The position numbers and the translations under genes were made by a program. A stretch of DNA of 64,000 nt. Source: Gilliamella apicola (GTDB taxonomy: Bacteria > Pseudomonadota > Gammaproteobacteria > Enterobacterales > Orbaceae). Positions within the stretch are counted from its first letter, which is position 1, and the number at the start of each line of letters is the position of its first letter. This document shows positions 11,959 through 20,078 of this stretch, one piece after another. Below the pieces are notes generated by a model. That model was not told the DNA's origin. It searched no databases and saw only the letters and a list, made by a program, of their open reading frames with translations. Location of the stretch: assembly GCF_000599985.1 (NCBI RefSeq), contig NZ_CP007445.1, forward strand, positions 806,001 to 870,000. The letters are read 5' to 3'.

Positions 11959-12333
11959 CCTTGATATTTTCTAAATTTATTGCACCATTTATAATTAGTA
12001 ATATCTTTAAAATTATGAGGGATAACGATAAGTTGTCCATTAATCTAATATATTTAAAATACTGCTTAATATGGAAATCATCCAACACTTTTAAAGTTAC
12101 TCTCTAATTATTGGCAAAAACGATGATTTGCTGGTATTTTTTACTTCCTAAATTTTTATAAAATCATGATATCTAGTCACTGTTTTTTTATATCTATATA
12201 TAGAAAAAGAAATAAAAAATCTTAATAATTGAATAATATCATATAAAAAATAGTTATCATGATAATTTTTTTATAGTTTTACTGTGCAATTATGGTAATG
12301 TTTTGCCCTTATATTGTTATATAAGGAAATACT
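11959..12333. other. Gene-free intergenic region upstream of sstT
   Basis: A stretch of 375 bp, highly AT-rich, with no open frame and no strong hairpin. The ribosome site ATAAGGAAAT of sstT closes it. Confidence 0.4.
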
Positions 12334-13566
12334 ATGCCTCATTCAACTAATAGATTGATTCGTATTTATTTTAAAATAGGGCTGATACCGCAAATTATAT
12401 TAGGGTTAATTCTAGGTATTGCATTAGCCGCTATTTCGAAAGATCTTGCGTTAGATATGTCCTTTATTGGATCACTTTTCATTAATGCCTTAAAATCCGT
12501 CGCTCCTATTTTGGTTCTTATTTTAGTTATTGCTTCAATATCCAATCACCAACATGGTAAACGCGCTAATATGGGCGAACTTCTTGCTCTTTATTTTTCT
12601 GGGATGATGTTGGCCGCATTATTAGCAACGGTTGCTAGTTTTATCTTTCCTTCTGTTATTTCATTAGGTGACGCCGCTGACCAAAGCAAATTAACCCCTC
12701 CGGGTAGTATTATCGAAGTATTAAAAACGTTGTTTAATAAAATGATCGACAATCCAGTAAATGCATTGGTTAATGCTAATTATATTGGGCTTATTATTTG
12801 GGGAGTCGGTATTGGGATTGCATTGAGGCACTCAAGTGAAACAACCAAAACTATGATGAATGATCTATCTTTAGCAATTTCATTCATTGTAAGAATTATT
12901 ATTCGCTTTGCACCATTAGGCGTATTTGGTTTGGTTGCTTCAACACTCGCAGAAACAGGTTTTGGGGAATTACTTAAATATGCACATCTATTAGTCGTAT
13001 TAGTGTCTTGTATGCTAATAGTGGCGTTAATTGTTAATCCATTATTAGCTTATATTATTATGCGTAAAAATCCGTATCCACTTGTTTTAACCTCATTAAA
13101 AGATAGTGCTATCCCCGCATTCTTTACTCGCAGTTCAGCGGCAAATATTCCAGTTAATATCGAAATTTGCAAAAGATTAAAAATGGATGAAGATACCTAT
13201 TCTGTAGCAGTACCGTTAGGCGCTGCAATTAACATGTCAGGTGCGGCAATCACTATAACTATTTTAACATTAGCCACCGTTAATTCTTTGCATATAGAAG
13301 TGGATATTTTTTCTGCAGTATTACTTTGTATTGTGACGAGTGTATGCGCATGTGGCGCATCGGGTATCGCAGGCGGGTCTTTACTGCTTATTCCTGTCGC
13401 TTGTAGTATGTTCGGTATACCTAACGAAATTTCAGCTAAAGTCATTGGTATTGGGATTGCTATTGGTGTAATTCAAGATTCCATTGAAACTGCGCTTAAT
13501 TCATCTAGTGATGTTGTATTTATCGGCGCAGTATCAGAAAAAGTTCAACGTAATAAGGCAAAATAG
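12334..13566 (+). CDS. sstT: Serine/threonine:sodium symporter SstT
   Basis: A 410-residue inner-membrane protein of the dicarboxylate/amino acid:cation symporter family, matching SstT in length and in its opening [19 protein letters not shown]. It imports L-serine and L-threonine with sodium. The substrate-site region [20 protein letters not shown] carries the serine-rich hairpin of the family, and [18 protein letters not shown] follows it. The start has a good AAGGAAAT ribosome site. A strong terminator follows, so it is a single-gene transcript. Confidence 0.92.
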   Translation: MPHSTNRLIRIYFKIGLIPQIILGLILGIALAAISKDLALDMSFIGSLFINALKSVAPILVLILVIASISNHQHGKRANMGELLALYFSGMMLAALLATVASFIFPSVISLGDAADQSKLTPPGSIIEVLKTLFNKMIDNPVNALVNANYIGLIIWGVGIGIALRHSSETTKTMMNDLSLAISFIVRIIIRFAPLGVFGLVASTLAETGFGELLKYAHLLVVLVSCMLIVALIVNPLLAYIIMRKNPYPLVLTSLKDSAIPAFFTRSSAANIPVNIEICKRLKMDEDTYSVAVPLGAAINMSGAAITITILTLATVNSLHIEVDIFSAVLLCIVTSVCACGASGIAGGSLLLIPVACSMFGIPNEISAKVIGIGIAIGVIQDSIETALNSSSDVVFIGAVSEKVQRNKAK

Positions 13567-13609
13567 TTTTAAAATATGTAGATAATAGTTAGGTTATACT
13601 TATCTCAAC

Positions 13610-13640
13610 AGCCTGATAATAAATTTATCAGGCTTTTTTA
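13610..13640 (+). terminator. Rho-independent terminator after sstT
   Basis: A 10-bp stem (AGCCTGATAA with TTATCAGGCT) with a short AATTT-type loop is followed by a run of six or more T. It lies 44 bp after the sstT stop. Confidence 0.9.
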
Positions 13641-13747
13641 TTAATCAACAAGTTTAGTCATCAGGCAAATTATTGCATTTATTGATATGACTATTTATCA
13701 TAATTCAAAATTCAATCATTAATATTCACGCAAAATATTGGAATCTT

Positions 13748-14386
13748 ATGCCATCTAATCAATCTATTTCTGCATCAATATTTCCAAAGAAAGGTAATAC
13801 AAAAAAAGGTAATGAGACAAGATCTGCACTGATTCGTAGTGGAGTAGAATTGATGACTACATATGGGTACATTTCATCAAATATTGAAAATATTTTAAAG
13901 CAGGTAGGTGTGCCTAAAGGTTCCTTTTATTATTACTTTAAAAGTAAGGAAGACTTTGGAAAAGCAATCATAGCCAGTTATGACCGTTTTTTGGCTCATA
14001 AATTAGATAAGCATTTAAATAATTCATCTATTAAATCACCTATCGCTCGAATTAAAGCTTTTTACGAAGATGCAAAGCAAGGAATGGCAAAGTATGATTA
14101 TAATCGTGGATGCTTAATCGGCGAATTAATTCAAGAAGAATCACTCTTGCCTCAAGGTTATGCGCAACTGTTAGAACAGATTTTGCAAAGTTGGCAAGTT
14201 AAAATAGAGAAATGCCTAGAATTAGCGAAAAAATCAGGTGAAATTAACTCAAAAATTGATTGTAAATTATTATCTGAATTTTTTTGGTTAGGTTGGGAAG
14301 GTGCAGTAACGCGAAGTAAGTTGCTAAAAAAATCAGAACCTTTAGATACATTTATAACTGTTTTCGTTAATATGACAATTAAATAG
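13748..14386 (+). CDS. TetR-family regulator, NemR/AcuR-like, likely electrophile sensor
   Basis: A 212-residue TetR-type repressor. Its helix-turn-helix lies at about 30-70 (IENILKQVGVPKGSFYYYFKSKEDF). The ligand domain contains YNRGCLIGEL with Cys122, aligning with the region around Cys106 of E. coli NemR (GCLTVKL), which senses electrophiles. It lies directly upstream of a YhdH/AcuI reductase in the same direction, with a double TetR-type operator between them. The inferred role is repression of yhdH until a reactive carbonyl or acrylate-like compound modifies or binds the protein. The first 20 residues are an extra basic tail. The family call is firm; the inducer is inferred. Confidence 0.82.
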   Translation: MPSNQSISASIFPKKGNTKKGNETRSALIRSGVELMTTYGYISSNIENILKQVGVPKGSFYYYFKSKEDFGKAIIASYDRFLAHKLDKHLNNSSIKSPIARIKAFYEDAKQGMAKYDYNRGCLIGELIQEESLLPQGYAQLLEQILQSWQVKIEKCLELAKKSGEINSKIDCKLLSEFFWLGWEGAVTRSKLLKKSEPLDTFITVFVNMTIK

Positions 14387-14447
14387 AATGTAATATCCCA
14401 ATTTATTCTAACTTTATGTTTTTTAAACCTTATCCAAATATAATTTA

Positions 14448-14477
14448 TTGCTTTTAACTAGACGATTGGTCTATAAT
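14448..14477 (+). promoter_or_regulatory. Predicted yhdH sigma-70 promoter
   Basis: TTGCTT (14448-14453) and TATAAT (14472-14477) are separated by 18 bp. The -10 box lies largely in the spacer between two operator copies, so a bound repressor would cover it. The distance to the yhdH start is about 110 bp. Confidence 0.55.
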
Positions 14478-14495
14478 TTTTAGACCAATCGTCTA
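14459..14495. promoter_or_regulatory. Double palindromic operator for the TetR regulator
   Basis: Two 15-bp sites, TAGACGATTGGTCTA (14459-14473) and TAGACCAATCGTCTA (14481-14495), are perfect inverted copies of each other around a 7-bp spacer. Each site is itself a TAGAC-N5-GTCTA palindrome, the form expected for a TetR dimer and similar to NemR-type boxes. Centre-to-centre spacing is 22 bp, about two helical turns, so two dimers would sit on the same DNA face. Confidence 0.85.
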
Positions 14496-14588
14496 TTAAT
14501 GTAATTAAATTATCTAACTGACGTGCTAATGAATTCTGTTAATCAATTATCTATTGATTTATTATCCATTACACAATAAGGAATATGT

Positions 14589-15584
14589 ATGTCATTCAAT
14601 GCCATTATTTTAGAGAAAAATGAAGTTACTGGTTTTTCCCATTCATTGAAAACCATAACGAAACAACAACTATTTCAACAACAAGGCGATACCTTAGTAA
14701 AAATACAGTATTCAAGTATTAATTATAAAGATGCATTAGCATTGACCAATAAAAGTCCTATTGTTAGACAATGGCCAATGGTTCCAGGTATTGATGGTGT
14801 AGGGATGGTAATTGAATGTCAAAGTGGTCGTTACCAACCAGATGACTTGGTTATTTTAAATGGTTGGGGATGCGGTGAAACACATTGGGGATGCTTTGCT
14901 CAATATGCCTATTTGAAATCAGATTGGCTAATTCCTTTACCAAGCAACCTTACTCCTTATCAATCAATGATTATTGGTACTGCAGGGTATACGGCTGCTT
15001 TATGTGTTTTGCGTATTGTTGATTTTGGAGTTAAACCCGAAGATGGCAAAATTTTAGTTACTGGCGCAACGGGTGGCGTTGGTTCAGTTGCTATCGCATT
15101 ATTGAGTAAATTAGGTTATCAGGTCACCGCCTCAACCAGTAAAATGAAGGATGGAGATTATTTACATAAACTGGGTGCGGTCGGGATTATTGATAGCCAA
15201 TCATTAAAAGAGCCTAATCGTCCATTACAAAAAGAACAATGGTCAGCAGCAATTGATGTGGTTGGTTCGTATACATTAGCTAATATTTGTGCACAAACTC
15301 AATATGGCGGTATTGTCACTTGTTGTGGCCTTGCTCAAGGTATAGATTTGCCAGCAACGGTTGCGCCTTTTATTTTACGTGGTGTGACATTAGCAGGTGT
15401 TGATAGTGTGATGGCGAGCTATGATAAAAGGGTTGCTGCATGGCAATTAATAGCACAACACTTTGATGAAAAGCTATTTTCTTATATAGGTAAAACAATT
15501 ACGTTAAATGAATGCTCTGACATAGCTAATAAAATGATAGCTGGACAAATTAAAGGGCGCTTTATCGTTGATGTTGATCATTAA
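14589..15584 (+). CDS. acuI: Acrylyl-CoA reductase-type quinone oxidoreductase (YhdH/AcuI)
   Basis: A 331-residue zinc-independent medium-chain dehydrogenase/reductase. It matches YhdH/AcuI over its whole length: IQYSSINYKDALALTNKSP near residue 38, PMVPGIDGVG, the NADPH-binding TGATGGVGSVA near 157-167, and the C-terminal KGRFIVDV. AcuI reduces toxic acryloyl-CoA to propionyl-CoA with NADPH. The ATG follows AATAAGGAATAT. Control by the upstream TetR protein through the double operator is strongly suggested. The in vivo substrate here is unproven. Confidence 0.85.
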   Translation: MSFNAIILEKNEVTGFSHSLKTITKQQLFQQQGDTLVKIQYSSINYKDALALTNKSPIVRQWPMVPGIDGVGMVIECQSGRYQPDDLVILNGWGCGETHWGCFAQYAYLKSDWLIPLPSNLTPYQSMIIGTAGYTAALCVLRIVDFGVKPEDGKILVTGATGGVGSVAIALLSKLGYQVTASTSKMKDGDYLHKLGAVGIIDSQSLKEPNRPLQKEQWSAAIDVVGSYTLANICAQTQYGGIVTCCGLAQGIDLPATVAPFILRGVTLAGVDSVMASYDKRVAAWQLIAQHFDEKLFSYIGKTITLNECSDIANKMIAGQIKGRFIVDVDH

Positions 15585-15619
15585 CGTAAAAATTAACGAC
15601 ATAAATTTTTTATGATTTG

Positions 15620-15640
15620 GCGGTGTAAAATATTCACCGC
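15620..15640 (+). terminator. Weak hairpin after yhdH
   Basis: GCGGTG pairs with CACCGC around a 9-nt AT loop, 36 bp past the yhdH stop. There is no clear T run after it, so termination is only possible. Confidence 0.35.
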
Positions 15641-15825
15641 TCATTCAAGTTAAGTAAATAACCGATTTAAATGTAAACAAACAGGATTAATTAAGTAATT
15701 ATCCTTGTATTTCCTGTGAAATCAGAATAAATTCAATCTAAGTAAGCTGTTTTGAAAATGAAGTTCGCAATGACCGTTTAAAATTATCAATATTTAGTGA
15801 GTAATTTAAAGAGGGGAAATGTGAT

Positions 15826-16053
15826 ATGCCTTATCAAACACGAGATGACCTACCAGAATCGGTTCGACATGTTCTACCTACCCATGCTCAAGATATTTTT
15901 AAAGAAGCTTTTAATAGCGCAATAAAAGAGTATCAAGATCCTAAAAAACGACGAGATAATAGTTCTCCTGAACAAATTGCGTTTCGAGTTGCTTGGTCGG
16001 CAGTAGAAAAGCTTTATCATAAAGATGAAAATGGCAAATGGGTTGCTAAATAA
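15826..16053 (+). CDS. chaB: ChaB family protein
   Basis: A 75-residue cytoplasmic protein with the ChaB pattern: MPYQTRDDLPESVRHVLPTHAQ at the start, then IFKEAFNSA, RVAWSAVEKLY and the terminal GKWV. ChaB is annotated as a putative regulator of the ChaA cation antiporter, but its biochemical role is unsettled. No chaA is present in this window. The ATG follows GAGGGGAAATGTGAT. The length equals the family norm. Confidence 0.85.
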   Translation: MPYQTRDDLPESVRHVLPTHAQDIFKEAFNSAIKEYQDPKKRRDNSSPEQIAFRVAWSAVEKLYHKDENGKWVAK

Positions 16054-16134
16054 CTACCTAAATGATAAATATCCTTTGTTTTAACATTTATTAATGCTAT
16101 TGATTAATAATCAATAAAAAGATAGTATAAAATC

Positions 16135-16159
16135 TAAGCCAACGTGTATGGTTGGCTTA
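16135..16159. terminator. Hairpin between chaB and the yciI-like gene
   Basis: TAAGCCAAC (16135-16143) pairs perfectly with GTTGGCTTA (16151-16159) around a 7-nt loop. It is followed by ATTTATATTTA. A GTG that could extend the yciI-like frame lies in the loop, which argues against that longer start. Confidence 0.6.
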
Positions 16160-16185
16160 ATTTATATTTAAATCAAGGAATTAAA

Positions 16186-16470
16186 ATGTTTATTTTTTCT
16201 CTTACCTATCTTAAACCCATTAATGAAGTAGAAAAATATTTACCACAACATATTGATTATCTAGAACGCTATTATCAATCAGGGCATTTTATTGCTTCTG
16301 GTCGCAAAGTGCCTCGCAACGGTGGCGTAATTCTTTGTTGTGCTGATAGTCGTGAACAATCCATGTCGATCATACAAGAAGATCCGTTCTATATTCACAA
16401 CATTGCCGAATATGAACTGATAGAATTTATACCTACAAAATATGCAAAAGAATTTGAAGTATTTATTTAA
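16186..16470 (+). CDS. YciI family protein
   Basis: From ATG 16186, behind CAAGGAATTAAA, this is a 94-residue YciI-like domain (dimeric alpha-beta ferredoxin-like fold). It shows IDYLERYYQSGHFIASGRK and the catalytic-type segment EDPFYIHNIAEYELIEF. Members are small presumptive enzymes; for most the reaction is unknown. The frame can be extended to a GTG at 16144, but that start lies within a hairpin and lacks a ribosome site. Confidence 0.78.
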   Translation: MFIFSLTYLKPINEVEKYLPQHIDYLERYYQSGHFIASGRKVPRNGGVILCCADSREQSMSIIQEDPFYIHNIAEYELIEFIPTKYAKEFEVFI

Positions 16471-16786
16471 TTATTATCGGTGGTTTAAAAGTTATTTTTA
16501 ATGACATGGAACATTAATATCGATCTTTAATTTAAAATTAAACAGTTATATTATCCATTTGATAAAATAAATATCATGTTAGTTATTTAAAATTTACACT
16601 TCCATAGTTGATTATCTATTCAATCCTTTCTTTAAACATAACCATTCAAAAAAATTAATTTAAACTTTGAACCTTTTTTGCTTTTTTGAGCCTCTATATA
16701 TGTATGTTAGTTAATAAATAAAATTATATTAAATTCATTTAATTTTACTATTCGAGTATGACGGATTAAATAAAGATGAAAAAAGC

Positions 16787-17353
16787 ATGAGTAAAAACAG
16801 GGAACAACTAATCAAATTAGCTTGTCAGGGAGATCAACAAGCACTTGAAAAGTTATTGTTGATTTGTCAACCAGATATTAAACGATTCGCTCGAAGAACA
16901 TGTTCAACCTCAGAAGATGTTGAGGATGCTGTTCAAATTGTATTATGGCAGTTATATCGAAAAATAGGGATGTTAAAAACGGTAGCGACTTTTACAGGAT
17001 GGTTATTTCGTATTGTTGAACGAGAATGCTACCGATTATTTAAAATTAGGCGTTCAAAAAATATTAATTCAGACTTTGAACTAGATAATTTGCCGACAAC
17101 AAACCTTGATATGGATCTAAAAATTGACTTAATTAATGCAATTATTGTTTTGCCATTAATCTATCGAGAAGTCCTAATTTTAAAAGATGTTCAGGAATAT
17201 TCCTCTCCCGAAGTTGCGGCCAAATTAGGTATTACTGTCCAAGCAGTAAAAAGCAGATTGCACCGAGCAAGAACAATAATAAAAGAACAAATTAATTCAC
17301 AAAAATTTCTAATATTTAACTCAACAACAGGAGAGCATTATGTATTGTCGTAA
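16787..17353 (+). CDS. ECF-like sigma-70 family RNA polymerase sigma factor
   Basis: A 188-residue sigma factor with region 2 at about residues 10-90 (SEDVEDAVQIVLWQLYRKI, then FTGWLFRIVERECYRLFK) and region 4 at about 125-175 (LPLIYREVLILKDVQEYSSPEVAAKLGITVQAVKSRLHRAR). It would direct RNA polymerase to a small regulon. The next gene overlaps its 3' end by 14 bp, so the three genes to 17880 form an operon. No anti-sigma gene with a recognisable domain is adjacent. It lacks the SnoaL-like C-terminal extension of the ECF41 group, which is also linked to carboxymuconolactone decarboxylases. Confidence 0.82.
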   Translation: MSKNREQLIKLACQGDQQALEKLLLICQPDIKRFARRTCSTSEDVEDAVQIVLWQLYRKIGMLKTVATFTGWLFRIVERECYRLFKIRRSKNINSDFELDNLPTTNLDMDLKIDLINAIIVLPLIYREVLILKDVQEYSSPEVAAKLGITVQAVKSRLHRARTIIKEQINSQKFLIFNSTTGEHYVLS

Positions 17354-17540
17354 TTCAATAACTTTACATTTAATAAGAGGGTTAGGCGCAGTTATGTTGA
17401 TTATAGGAGTCTTTATATTTCAACCTTCAATTGCTACTAAACTGTTTTTTATTCTTTGTGCAATTTTTTTGTTACGAGGCTGTCCTGCTTGTTGGTTTTT
17501 CGGTTTAATTAAAAAACTACAAATACAAAAAGGAGAATAA
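17340..17540 (+). CDS. Small DUF2892/YgaP-like membrane protein with CPxC motif
   Basis: A 66-residue protein with two predicted membrane helices (about residues 11-28 and 31-46). LLRGCPACWFFGLIKK follows, resembling the membrane part of YgaP/DUF2892 proteins, which also carry a GxCPxx motif after the second helix. The C-P-A-C pair could be redox-active or bind a metal. The start overlaps the sigma factor gene behind AGGAGAGCATT, and the AhpD-like gene starts 2 bp after the stop. In this position it could act as a membrane anchor or anti-sigma for the sigma factor, but this is speculation. Confidence 0.7.
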   Translation: MYCRNSITLHLIRGLGAVMLIIGVFIFQPSIATKLFFILCAIFLLRGCPACWFFGLIKKLQIQKGE

Positions 17541-17541
17541 C

Positions 17542-17880
17542 ATGAGTAATTATCAATCAAGTGATGATTTTAAATATCTAGCTTCTTTATTAAAATATGC
17601 ACCCAATGAAACCCAAGCATTTATTCATTTTGATCATCAGACAATTAAGCGAAGTGATGGAATTATTCCAACAAAAACACGGGAATTAATTGCATTAGCT
17701 ATAGCGCTTACCACGCAATGTGCTTATTGTATCGATGTTCATGTTAAAGGTGCAAAACGGGCAGGGGCAAGCATTGATGAGTTGGCTGAATTGATTTCGA
17801 TTTCCGCATCGGTAAGAGCTGGTGCAACCATGGCTCATGGCTTGTTAGCTATGCGACTGTTTGAACAAAATAATGGTTAA
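17542..17880 (+). CDS. AhpD-like carboxymuconolactone decarboxylase family protein
   Basis: A 112-residue protein of the carboxymuconolactone decarboxylase/AhpD family. The signature is TKTRELIALAIALTTQCAYCIDVHVKGAKRAGAS. The CxxC pair and the downstream histidine give the thiol-dependent peroxidase or reductase centre of AhpD-like members. Behind AAAAGGAGAATAAC, it is the third gene of the sigma operon and likely its functional output, for example against peroxide or thiol stress. A true decarboxylase is unlikely given the CxxC site and short length. The physiological substrate is unknown. Confidence 0.82.
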   Translation: MSNYQSSDDFKYLASLLKYAPNETQAFIHFDHQTIKRSDGIIPTKTRELIALAIALTTQCAYCIDVHVKGAKRAGASIDELAELISISASVRAGATMAHGLLAMRLFEQNNG

Positions 17881-17911
17881 ATTCTATTGGGTTTAATCGT
17901 ATTTTAAAAAA

Positions 17912-17942
17912 TGGCAGTTATCTAGAAAAAATTTAACTGCCA
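17912..17942 (+). terminator. Hairpin after the sigma/AhpD-like operon
   Basis: TGGCAGTTA (17912-17920) and TAACTGCCA (17934-17942) form a perfect 9-bp stem 31 bp past the last gene of the operon. The T run afterwards is poor, so it may stabilise the mRNA end rather than terminate. Confidence 0.5.
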
Positions 17943-18026
17943 AACTTGACCATATAATTATTTAATTAGATGACATTTTTATCTTTTATTCTCCAATTTC
18001 ATCTCTTTATCTTAATGTAAGATAAA

Positions 18027-18112
18027 TTTTCCTTATTATGTTTTCATTTATTATTTTTCCTTATCAATAAGGAAAAAGTTGGTTAGTAATTAGTTATTTT
18101 TCCTTTTATACT
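18027..18112. promoter_or_regulatory. Putative operator/promoter of the beta-glucoside PTS locus
   Basis: A perfect 24-bp palindrome, TTTTTCCTTAT-CA-ATAAGGAAAAA, lies at 18054-18077. It is flanked by two further half-site copies, TTTTCCTTAT at 18027-18036 and TTTTTCCTTTTAT at 18097-18109. A possible -10, TATACT, lies at 18107-18112. The locus encodes a PRD-type PTS activator, so these repeats are candidate binding sites. The palindrome could alternatively terminate upstream transcription. Confidence 0.5.
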
Positions 18113-18120
18113 GAATATGA

Positions 18121-19584
<1,464 letters not shown>

Positions 19585-19608
19585 CGATAAAATTCATTAG
19601 GAGATATT

Positions 19609-19926
19609 ATGAAAAAAGCATTAATTATTTGTGCAGCAGGTATGTCATCATCACTTATGGCTAAAAAGGTAACAGAATTTTTTGCTAGCAAAAATAAACC
19701 TATTGAGCTTGATGCAGTATCAGCAACTGAAGGCAGTAATAAGATTAAAAATAGTGATTTTTCACTGTTTTTAATTAGCCCACAAACCATGATGATGTTT
19801 GATAAATTAAAAGCATTAGGTGATGAAGTTGGTAAGCCGGTAGTCAGTATTCCATTTCAAGCCTATATTCCTATTCAATCAGGTATAGAGCAGTTAGCTA
19901 AATTAGTTGAGGACAATATTAACTAA
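19609..19926 (+). CDS. PTS lactose/cellobiose-type IIB component
   Basis: A 105-residue IIB protein. The phosphorylated Cys8 lies in ALIICAAGMSSSLMAKKV, the P-loop of the CelA/ChbB family. It takes phosphate from the IIA protein and passes it to the sugar bound by IIC at the membrane. AGGAGATATT precedes the start. The length matches ChbB (106 aa). It is separated from the regulator gene by 152 bp containing a hairpin. Confidence 0.92.
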   Translation: MKKALIICAAGMSSSLMAKKVTEFFASKNKPIELDAVSATEGSNKIKNSDFSLFLISPQTMMMFDKLKALGDEVGKPVVSIPFQAYIPIQSGIEQLAKLVEDNIN

Positions 19927-19962
19927 AACTTAAGAAAATCGAAGTGTTATCGTTCTTAATAT

Positions 19963-19992
19963 GATGCGATTGTTTAATTAAATGATCGCATC
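19963..19992. promoter_or_regulatory. Hairpin between the IIB and regulator genes
   Basis: GATGCGAT (19963-19970) pairs with ATCGCATC (19985-19992) around a 14-nt loop. No T run follows directly. It may be a partial terminator, an mRNA-processing or stabilising hairpin, or an attenuator that makes IIB more abundant than the downstream genes. Confidence 0.45.
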
Positions 19993-20078
19993 CTAAAAAT
20001 TGGTTTAGGTTTTTAATCATCTTTTAATAGCGTCACCCTTTTGGATAGATTTAGTTAATAGCTTAGGTATAGTAGATA

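Noticed and set aside
16640..16786. Autoregulated ECF promoter before the sigma factor gene
   Set aside because: A TGAACC-like element is present, but no matching -10 at proper spacing could be defended.
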